Positions 55,481 through 64,000 of a stretch of DNA of 64,000 bases are shown here, piece by piece. Every line of letters starts with the position of its first letter. The first letter of the stretch is position 1. The DNA is from Paragonimus skrjabini miyazakii. Lineage: Eukaryota > Platyhelminthes > Trematoda > Plagiorchiida > Troglotrematidae. The notes beneath the pieces were generated by a model. That model was not told the DNA's origin. It searched no databases and worked only from the letters and a program-made list of their open reading frames with translations. The position numbers and the translations under genes were made by a program. The stretch lies in the NCBI GenBank assembly GCA_014338405.1, contig JTDE01000755.1:35074-99073 (forward strand), in the 5' to 3' direction.

Positions 55481-56849
55481 GTTTCCACAGGAAACGTTTT
55501 GTACCTAAGGCAAGTCTTCAAACAGGCCTATTTTATGGCTAGTATTTACACTATTTACCTGTAATTATGAGTCTCGAAATATTGTTACATTCGTTGTTTG
55601 GCGGTTCATTTTTTGAAATGGTGAAGATGGTGAATTAACAAACGTCATTTCTGCTTGAGTCATTACATAACAAGGTCTTTGGATTACCAGCAGGGATTGG
55701 TGATTCATTAGATAAACTGGGAATTCATGCATCGTATCTGGGTAATGTTTTCTGTTGTACAACACTCCTTAACGGAAGGCAGAAAACACTGAACATTATT
55801 AGTAGTAATGCAATGATATCCAGCCTAGTGGGTATATTCTTCTTGAATCCGTTCACTTTCGATATCATTCAGCCAGCTTACTGTTTTCTTGACACGATAA
55901 ATACAGTTGGCGCTATCCCAATTAATCAAATGCATGAGATTTGAACATAACCCGATATTGCAATTATTTCTCGTACATTTGTCACGGATTTGCGTCGCGA
56001 TTTAACGATACGTGATCTGAGTTCAACACACAGAGCAACAATACACTGAATGGAGATTGTTTTTAACAGCGGTGCACCACCAAAAAAGTGTATTTTATGC
56101 CTACATTCCGCATTCTGCTGGTGTTCCTCATTGAAGAACCTGGAAGTCCTTAGGTTCTAGTGCAAGCATCCGAATGAGGAACTGAGAAAACTGTTACTAG
56201 AGAATAACCGTCAGGAAGTATCCGAGCAACCGAGTGAGCCAGCATCACTGGTGGATGCCTCAATTACATCCTATAGATATCTAAATAAAACAGAAAAATG
56301 ACTCAAAAAACAATTTATGCCCGAGCAGATTTCGATTCATCTCCACTGGTGTTTACAGAAAAGGAGTTAAAAGATACAGAAAGATTACATGAGGAGAGAT
56401 TGTGCGGTCAAACACAAATGTGCGTCACGTATCAAAAATCCATCTGGAGGAAACAAAACATTTGGCCCAAAACTGAGCCATGTACTTAAACAAACGATCC
56501 CTGTTTGATGGATCACCCTTGATGTGTTTGAAGAATTTTGTCGCACTACTGTAAGAGGAATTAGGCTATCTGCCTCAGATGAACACGAAAATTCTGCAAG
56601 TCATGACCTAACGGACGACGTTTCTTAAAGGCCCAAACAAATATGTAATTATTTATTGTAAATAAAATTGAACAAGTTGTAGTTTGAAGTATTGTTTCTT
56701 GGTTTGAAATTCCGTATTTTCACGACCAAATGCTATAGAAATACAGGCACAGTTTGAGAGTATTTACGAGCAGCTATCTGAACTTCAACCAGTTTCACAA
56801 CAAAATAAGAATTGGTTCAAAGTAAAACTTGTCAACATTGGTCACTCGC
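55481..56849. other. Unassigned interval upstream of PLE 2
   Basis: The last few hundred bases may hold the N-terminal part of the PLE that follows, but nothing is legible before about 56860. Confidence 0.4.
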
Positions 56850-56859
56850 TTATAATCAC

Positions 56860-58560
56860 TCCTAGCCGTCAGAGATGTCCTCTAACAAGAGAACATATTG
56901 GTGCTCTCAAACGTTTACGTGATAACGAAAGTCTGGTCATTCTTCATTCTGACAAGAGATCTGAAGCAGTGGTAATGGGCCAAGCGGACTACACCGATCA
57001 AATGAATTCAGTACTCAGTGACCGCTCCTGATTTGCAATGAACGAGAAAACTCATAACCTATCAGACTTAGAAAGACGAGTTAACAAAGAATGGCAGTTG
57101 CTACTTGAAGGAAGTCAGATTACTCAGATGTACGGAATCCACAAAGTACACATTTCTGGAATACCGTTAGGACCAGTAATGGCTATGTACAACTCTCCAT
57201 AGTATAAACTAGCCAACTGGTTGGCAAAATTACTGAAACCTCTAGGAGACTGTATGACAAAGTACTGTCTGTCGACAAGTCTGACAGACATCTGGCTTCA
57301 GTTGACCTAGAATCGTTTTTCACAAATGTGCTGTTGCAATGAAACATCAGTCTTTTTCTATCCCATATAACTTCGAATCAAATAAACATTACAATCCAGG
57401 AAAGCGAATTAGAACACCTACTTTTGTTGCGTACAATAAACGTGAGCTTTTACTTTAAATACAAGGCTTTTCGTCAGACGGATGGAGTCGCAATGAGCAG
57501 TCCACATGTTACACTTTTAGCCGATATATTTGCGGCCAAACTGGGGAGGCAAATGGTAAGCAAACCGAACAGTTTATCCTCTATAAAAAGTATCTTTTAT
57601 AAAATATTTTTAGTCACAAATGATCAGATGCAGTCAACAGACTTGTTAATAAACTCTTTACATCCCAACATTCACTACACTTTAGAAAGTGAGACTAATG
57701 GCCGACTGACGTTTTTGAGTATCAAAATAACTGAAAATGGATAGTTCTATTCAAAGTGCCATACATCGAAAAAATACGTGAACCGGTCAGTAGCTACACT
57801 TCGACAGATTTGTTGTTACTGTAGCAAATAAGAGAGGATTGGTATGAACACTATTTGAACGGGCCAGACGGTTTTGTATTAGTGACATCCTGGACGAGGA
57901 ACCTCGTCAAACAGAAGACTTTATTAGATAACGGTTATCCGAAAGGATTTATAAGAAAATTCAACACGAACGATGTGTAAAATAATTCTCAACCCATAGT
58001 CCCCCGAAATACATTGGTTTTACGGCTACCACTCAGGGGAGACAATGTGTGGCGAATAGTTGAACAACGCCTAAGGTCAGCTGTTGTCTGCACGTTATTT
58101 GTCGCAAAGCCATTGATCGTGTACAGAACGGTCCGAATTTCCATGCCCCGTTTAAGCAACTGACGTCTCAGTTTGCCAAATCAAATGTAATCTACGAATA
58201 CAGATGTGGATGCAGAGCATCTTATGTCGGCAGCACTGAGTACCAGCTTGGGGACAAAGTTGCCGAACACTTGCCGAAATGGGTTCAACAAACGGTCACA
58301 CAATCAGGCAACTTTACAGAAAGCCCCCGGAAGGAGCCAGCGTCATCGATTGCCAAGCATCAGTTGGTTACGCAGCATGTGATTGACTCATCAAATTCAA
58401 GTCTTGTTCTGCTCTTGATTTGAAACAAACGCTTATTGCAATATGCCGAGACCACTGCAGTCAGATACTGTCATCCCATTTTGTGCGTACAAAAAGAACA
58501 GTTTGTAACGTTGATGCTGCCGTGGTAGCAACCGGAGTGGTTTTAAACTTTGATCCTTTG
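56860..58560 (+). pseudogene. Penelope-like element 2: RT, linker, GIY-YIG
   Basis: Blocks in order on the plus strand: 'PLTREHIGALKRLRDNESLV' and 'ILHSDKRSEAVVMGQADYTD' (56875-56995, the PLE N-terminal block), 'YGIHKVHISGIPLGPVMAMY' with 'YKLANWLAKLL' (57130-57235), 'FRQTDGVAMSSPHVTLLADIF' from 57470 (RT motif B), then after loss of the Asp-Asp region 'LHPNIHYTLESETNGRLTFL' (57660). The endonuclease lies at 58180-58350: 'YEYRCGCRASYVGSTEYQLG' and 'KVAEHLPKW', the zinc Cys pair and GIY-YIG core. It ends 'PILCVQKEQFVTLMLPW' near 58500. The RT catalytic Asp-Asp block around 57580 appears deleted. Longest PLE here, badly frameshifted. Confidence 0.85.
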
Positions 58561-59580
58561 TGATTGGTTTGTGTTTTGTGATTTGGTACATTTTAACTCA
58601 ACTGCAGTAAACACCGGTGGAGATGCAGCGAAATATGCTGAAGCATAAATCGTGTCATATTAACCTTTTGTCTGCTTTATTCAAACTTGCAACAGGAAAT
58701 GGTTGTTTCAAATTTCTATGGAGATTTCACTCAGCGGTAACGGAAACAAGCTCCCCGCTGTAGCTCTTATAACAGACTTGAAGAGAACCTGAGAGAACGA
58801 TTGATTTTTGGCATCGCCAGCACAAACTTGCAATGGAATTTGTTAGTTTATATGGACATCTGGTGTCTATTATTGTTTGTGGGCTTGTGCTAACGGAAGA
58901 TTAACGTGCTGTTTGGGTTGACTGTGTTGGCGTGAAAAATCTGGTAAAGGACTGCGGTGTCTGTTATTACAAAATCAAACAGCGACCAATAGACTGAACA
59001 CTTTGGACCGAAAACTGCATACCATAACAGAAAGTGTATACATCTGATGTGGACAATTCCACTAAAATTGTCACACTTTGGCACTAACTGCTCTTTACTC
59101 CAGACAGTCCACAGTGTTGCTGACCGGCACCGTGATTGCACAGTTTATCGTTCGTGTTAGGCGGAGCCACATACTCCAGTACAGCATACTTCAGGTTTTG
59201 ATTATTGAAGTATGGATCGCAAGTCTGTGTCATCAAAATGACAATCAGCGTTCCAAGTCCAACAATGCTGGAAAAATACACAGGATAGCTTTCAGATATT
59301 TTTGAGGCCAAATTAAGTCGTTAAATGCTAGAAGAAGAAGTACCTCGCATAATATTTAATGGACTGATCATCTTCAGGTCCGTTTATCTGTGATCCAGAA
59401 ATCTTGCAAAACAACGTGTGAATATCAGTTGGAGTATTATGCTTTAAATTGTCCTCTGGTGTCCAGTAATCAGCACGTGTTCTGCGGGAACTTTTCACGC
59501 CTAATTGACTCTTTTGAGGCCAGGTGACAGAACGCCAAAGCGGTTGATAATGGCATGCCTTCCGGTTGGGCGCTAGATCA
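58561..59580. other. Unassigned interval
   Basis: Opposed ORFs at 58.9-59.3 kb without motifs. A terminal repeat of PLE 2 may lie just after 58560 but was not identified. Confidence 0.4.
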
Positions 59581-59599
59581 TCAACATTTCTTTTCTCAG

Positions 59600-60515
59600 C
59601 CAGCAGTCATGAAGAATTTGGACCTACAGACTGCTTTTGATTCGGCTGCCGGACGCAGTCCCTGGGGTTGTTTTCATCGCACAGAAGGCTGAATGAGATA
59701 TATCACTTTGCTGAAGTCACTTTTGCCCACCATGAGTGAACAACGCGCACTTATGGTCAGTTTTCTGGAGTGTCTTCACGTTCAACAGGTATGTCTGACC
59801 ACCCTCTTCCTCTGCAATTTTGTGATTAAGCAAACATTCAGAGGTTCTGAGAATCTCAGATTGGCGCTCCCGCCAGGTACTACGCTGATTGACATGATGT
59901 ATGCAGATAATATTGCTTTATTTTGTTCCTCTGCTAAGAGCACAAAGACCATGCTAAACATAGTGTATAATATGACTGGTATGTATGGTACGTGTTTTGA
60001 ACCATTAAAGTATAAAGCTTTAATGCAACATTGGGTTGACACTGATCCTATTTTTGTTGTTGCACACACGTTACTGACGACTGTTGGTCACTTCATTTAC
60101 CTGGATATTTCCGTCGCATCTGCTTATAACACTGATGATGAGGTACCCACGAAGATAGCGAAAACACGCAGTACATTCGTTACTTGTGGCAGACATCCAT
60201 CTGTAAAATGAAGCAGTGTTTACAATGCATGTATGCGTTCACTTTTGCTCTACGGATCAGGGACATGATCCATCCTTATAGAAAATGCATGAAAACTTCC
60301 AGTATTTAATAACCGTTGTCTCCGCCATTTAACCTGTATCAAATGAGGTGATAGTGTGAGCAATGCAATAACCCATCGACAAGCCCTTATAAAACGCGTA
60401 TGTTCATGACCGACACCTAACACAATGAAAGTGCACAGTCTTTGTTGGTTGGGCCATGTACTCGATATACCGACGGAGTGTCTGCCGCATCACACACTGT
60501 CCACAGTGACTGCAG
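59600..60515 (+). pseudogene. RTE-like LINE reverse transcriptase
   Basis: 'LDLQTAFDSAAGRSPWGCFH' near 59620 is motif A of RTE-type RTs ('LDFKAAFDSVDR'). The open frame 59693-60211 has 'FLCNFVIKQTF', 'LALPPGTTLIDMMYADNIAL' (motif C, 'YADD' changed to 'YADN') and 'VGHFIYLDISVA'-like text equal to 'FKYLG'. After frame changes come 'VYNACMRSLLLYGSGT', 'LPVFNNRCLRHL' and 'LCWLGHVLDIPTECLPHHTL', the closing block of RTE-like proteins. Residues differ clearly from the CR1-like LINEs elsewhere in the window. The endonuclease part is missing. The changed motif C would abolish RT activity. Confidence 0.82.
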
Positions 60516-60519
60516 CACT

Positions 60520-60790
60520 TGGTTTTATAGACCATTTCGACTCTCACGTTAGTCGTCAACTCACTTGTAGCTGCAATGCCGTTCACACATCCCGAACAAG
60601 TGGAAGCTTACTTCAACGCGTTGCCGAACACTTACCAAAATGTGTGATCAAATCATGAAGCCGGTTGAATAGAAGTACAATCGAGATAGCGAGAAACATG
60701 ATTACCCCGACCACCTAGCCTGCATTATTGAAAAGAATTGAACAGGGCGGCCTCTACTACCCAGTCTGCACAAAATATTAAGCCTGGTGG
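60520..60790 (+). pseudogene. PLE 3: GIY-YIG endonuclease fragment
   Basis: 'FDSHVSRQLTCSCNAVHTSR' with 'SLLQRVAEHLPKCV' (60535-60650) matches the PLE endonuclease, with the 'CSC' pair kept and 'YIGRT' changed to 'HTSRT'. After a stop at 60656, 'ALLKRIEQGGLYYPVC' may be the C-terminal Glu region. It directly follows the RTE C-terminus within the same open frame (60425-60658), so two elements are joined near 60520. Confidence 0.72.
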
Positions 60791-63270
60791 ACATTCGTAG
60801 GCAAAACAAACGGTCATAATCACTGGACTTCAATCAGCTAACCCGGTCTTCCTGTCGGATAGCTGCGTTCTTCTGTGCATGCGCTCACTACGCGGTGTCT
60901 ATTGCCTGACGATCTTTAATGAATAGCACTCACTCTACTGTCATTCACTTCTCAAACAAGCTCAACTTATCCCTCATTTCTAGATCGATCTGATTATCGT
61001 ACTCCAAGGTTCGTATCCGTGTGAACAAAAATAGCTCGTCAGATGTAATATTTCGTAAAAAGAATGACGTCAGCAAGTGAACATAGCTATAGTGCTCGGT
61101 CAGCGCATTGTCATTTGATAAACGGAGTGAGAATAACAGAATTACAACAGGATTATAGCACTCCTGAGGAGCGTCACCTGAGGTGGTTGAAACGCTGAGT
61201 ATTACAACTTGCTCGTAACGTTGTGTCATTCTCAATTCACTTACCAACAACTGGCTACACAGGGCGCCCAAATTATCTGATTCCATTCATACTAAATTTA
61301 ATGCGGATAACTAACAGCGCAGTATCAACGTGAGGTATTTTGTCAGTCCGGACGGCAAATCTTTTTTACTGTAGGTCGTTGTAAATCAAACCATCTACTG
61401 TGTGATCAAGAAAACTACCTCCTCCTTCCCAATTAATCAGGCATTAGTTAAAATGCTGACTAAACCGCCGTCAAAGTGAGACGTGAAACCATTATTGAAT
61501 TGCTCACCACTCTGTCTCCACAAGTACTTTTCCATCCAGCTTCCTATGGTGAAATTATAACCCATCAGCCCAACTTCTACATTACAACTTTGGTTTTTGA
61601 CTGATAACATGCCCAGTTCCACGGGACAATGTCATCTAAAGAACCGTTAACTGAATGAATGATCTTTAGTCATTCAAGTTCTGATGATCATTCAGTATGA
61701 AGCAGTTAGTAAAAACAGCCGTAAACTACTTCCTTCAGTCTGCATGAACAGGCATTCAGCAGGCACCCTCGCAAAAATGAGACTAGTTGTGGGCAAAAGC
61801 TATACACTTTTCATATCAAGTATACCGCAGTTCGTTGAGAGAAATCTCTCCATCCTGCATTTTGTCCAACGCTTTTGACATTCTCCTGTTGTTTTGTCAT
61901 GTTTCCGTGGACAGAAACGAGCATGAAGGAACAATGTAGCCCGGAAGAAACCCTTACTAAGTGCAAAGTATTGAACGAAAGTCCCGAAACCGTACTGGAA
62001 ACATATTTTAGAAGAACCAATATAACAAACTTGTCGGACCAGGCCAGGTTGCCTACTCATTGATTTCGGTGACTGCTGTAGCGTATAAACCGTTCGTAAA
62101 CACTGATCACACCTCGTGCACTCAAGTCAACAACTTATTTAGACATGACTGAGAAATCTACTTTAAGACTGATTCAAAACTATGCCAATCCAAAATCGTC
62201 CGCTTTCTCATTTCGTTCTCATGCACCAAAATGATCAAGTGAATATTTTCATATAGTCGGTTGATGGGAATACACGAAATGTCAGCATCTTTCAGCTTAC
62301 GTCTACTTGCCTTTATGAGGAAGTGGATAAAAGGAAACTTAATGTTTTAAACCAGCATCAACCAGATGATCACTGGACATACGAACAATACACTTCAGCA
62401 ATTTTCTTTTAGAAATGTGACTGCATAGTGGACTAGCCATTCTGTACTGGTGTCTGAAAGTATAGTACAGGATAACGCGGCTGCAACGCACATTAGTTAA
62501 CTTTCCACCAGAAAAATAGACAGTATGGAATCCTGTTTGATCAAGTATTTTGAGATAGCTGTAAGATGGACTAAACTGTAATGTTCTCACCTGTGTTGTT
62601 TCCAATATCTTGTTCCTGGGTCCAGTAACACCTGGCCATAACGATGCATGGTCAATTGTCTGAGAGTTCGTAAGATCGTTAATTGTTCATTGTCAAGTTT
62701 CAGACAATCTGACCGTAATTCAGCCTGCATGTGTTCACATAAACAATAAACCATAAACATCGGACAATGTAAGTCTGACTGGCTTAGTCTTCGTTTTCCA
62801 CCTTTAATCCATAAGGGCTTCTGATTACGGTCATTGTTTCCCCAAATATCGATTATTCTTCAGTTTGCTCTGATTAAGTAGTCACCGTAACAAGTTGCGA
62901 AGCAATGTTATTCTATAACCTTTCACCCGTTAAGACTTTTTAATAATTCATGATGAAATCGTAGTAATGAGATCTTAGAATTGATGGTGTGTGTACAGCA
63001 TCTCACTCACTGAGGTGAACTCACATCGACAGGGTTTCGTGAAACAAATCTACTGTCTAACTTGAAGAACAAACACTTTCGATAAGGAAATGAGTTTACT
63101 ATCCTTAAGGATGTGTAAGTTATGGCATAGTGGTATTCAACCTTTAAAGGTTTATTCAAGCTCCTGATCAGTTGCAGACGATTTTGGTTTTCATATAAAC
63201 TGAACATCACGTACAATTGATCGCATCTGTCACATTCCCATAAACTTTCCATTCGGCCCCTTTAGTGCCT
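60791..63270. other. Unassigned 2.5-kb interval
   Basis: ORFs up to 113 codons (61286-60945 minus) without recognisable motifs. No repeat partner noticed. Confidence 0.4.
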
Positions 63271-63275
63271 ACTGT

Positions 63276-63705
63276 GAGGTCAGTGACATAGTGGTCAACA
63301 CGGTTGCCTCTTGAACGGCGTGGCTGGGGTTCTAGTCCCGGCAGTGGCAAGGATATGTACTACTGACGAACTGCTCTGATGAGAGCGAAACTTTAGTTTA
63401 GTGCTTCTTTTCGGAAGGAGCCGACTGGAAATTCTATGGGAATGCGACAGCTGTGATCAATTGTGGTTGATGTTCAACTTGAAATTAACCATATCCTCGA
63501 CTACTCATCAGTAATCTAAAATATCTCCTAGCACGTTTAATGAGATTGGAGATTTCGACCTGTCTAGGAAGTCCTAATCGCGGGGCTATCGCTTAGAGTT
63601 AATAGTCAGTAGCTGTGTCTTCTGTCGAGGTCCATCAGGCAACCTGATCGTTACTCACAAGCGAAACTGGTTTAGCGTTCACATATGATAATTCGGTCGT
63701 GCCTA
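63276..63705 (+). repeat. tRNA-derived SINE with hammerhead-like motif
   Basis: The head has an A-box-like stretch 'TAGTGGTCAACACGGTTGCC' (63289 on) and a B box GGTTCTAGTCC at 63328-63338 that fits GGTTCNANNCC exactly. Directly after the head lies a hammerhead-like fold (63357-63404). The body that follows is shared with 55115-55480. A pol III head plus a hammerhead is the structure of the schistosome SM-alpha SINE family; sequence identity to that family is not claimed. Confidence 0.75.
63357..63404 (+). ncRNA. Hammerhead-like ribozyme in SINE
   Basis: Helix I GTACTA (63357-63362) pairs with TAGTGC (63399-63404), six pairs with one G-U. The core CTGACGA (63363-63369) fits CUGANGA. Helix II GCTCT-GATG-AGAGC (63373-63386) has five pairs, followed by the core GAAA (63387-63390). 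Helix III is AC-TTTA-GT, and the cleavage position would be after T63398. Three extra bases (ACT, 63370-63372) separate the first core box from helix II. This is unusual and could reduce or abolish activity. Confidence 0.6.
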
Positions 63706-63708
63706 ATC

Positions 63709-63800
63709 TGAGGTCAAGGGCGCAGTGGTTAACACGGTTGCCTCATGAAAGCGTGACCGGAGTTCCAGTGTTGGTGGGTGCAAGTTTATTCAGGTGATAA
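63709..63800 (+). repeat. Second SINE head
   Basis: 'GAGGTCAAGGGCGCAGTGGTTAACACGGTTGCCTC' repeats the head at 63276. The B-box position reads GAGTTCCAGTGT, a poor match. It begins directly where the first SINE body ends, so the two are in tandem. 63801-64000 shows nothing further. Confidence 0.7.
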
Positions 63801-64000
63801 ACTTTACTGGCAAGCGGTAAGGGACTCTGATCAATATACATGGAATGTCACGAATAATTGTTCGAAAATTTCGTGTTCTCCGTAAAGGTTCCAGCGGATC
63901 TCTTTAAAACAAAACACGATGAGCTAGTTTCATTCTTGCCAGTGCTCGTCAGTAATGGATACTTCGGCCATGGTCACCTACCGAGAAAAATCACTTGTTT

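Noticed and set aside
63371..63390. Alternative hammerhead using CTGATGA at 63376 as the first box
   Set aside because: It leaves no room for helix II. Using CTGACGA at 63363 gives complementary helices I, II and III.

Overview
The window is eukaryotic, repeat-dense DNA with no recognisable host gene. It has no operon layout and no long intact ORFs, but many decayed retrotransposons, short-intron-like splice signals, tRNA-derived SINEs and a 573-base assembly gap. The repertoire is CR1/jockey-like and RTE-like LINEs, a Ty3/gypsy element, Penelope-like elements (PLEs) with GIY-YIG endonuclease and hammerhead-like motifs, and a SINE with a hammerhead-like motif. This best fits a flatworm (Platyhelminthes), perhaps a large-genome pseudophyllidean tapeworm or a fluke. 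That assignment is inference from element families, not proof.

Layout. 0-4 kb: tail, ORF1 and endonuclease/RT fragments of LINEs on the minus strand. 3.9-6.6 kb: an inverted-repeat element with a gap in its left arm and a 67-bp tandem repeat at the inner edge of its right arm. 6.9-15.2 kb: further LINE relics (minus ORF1, plus C-terminus, minus RT twice) and a decayed element arm at 14.2-14.7 kb. 16.2-20.4 kb: the best LINE of the window, minus strand, running PHD-finger ORF1, endonuclease, RT, C-terminal domain. 20.7-20.9 kb and 36.3-36.5 kb: two copies of a repeat holding a conserved 65-66 bp intron-like unit. 23.65-26.41 kb: a MULE-like DNA transposon with ~300-bp terminal inverted repeats, 6-bp flanking direct repeats and a transposase relic, followed by a partial second copy at 27.9-29.0 kb. 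26.6-27.0 kb and 31.85-32.4 kb: two head-to-head SINE pairs.

37.5-46.3 kb: a gypsy pol gene whose integrase is cut by a LINE. The missing integrase end lies 6 kb away on the opposite strand, next to a second, inverted copy of the same LINE, as an inversion between the two LINE copies would leave it. 47.4-48.0 kb: another LINE RT. 49.4-50.4 kb: an arm related to the 3.9-kb element. 50.5-52.0 kb: a PLE bounded by inverted terminal repeats, each with a hammerhead-like motif. 56.9-58.6 kb: a second, longer PLE. 59.6-60.8 kb: an RTE-type RT abutting a third PLE endonuclease fragment. 63.3-63.8 kb: a tRNA-derived SINE carrying a hammerhead-like fold, followed by a second SINE head.

No gene set works together here in a host pathway. 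The recurring themes are self-cleaving RNA motifs in retroelements, long inverted repeats, and patches of near-identity inside otherwise diverged repeats, which suggest recombination or gene conversion. All homology calls are from reading motifs; no search was run.
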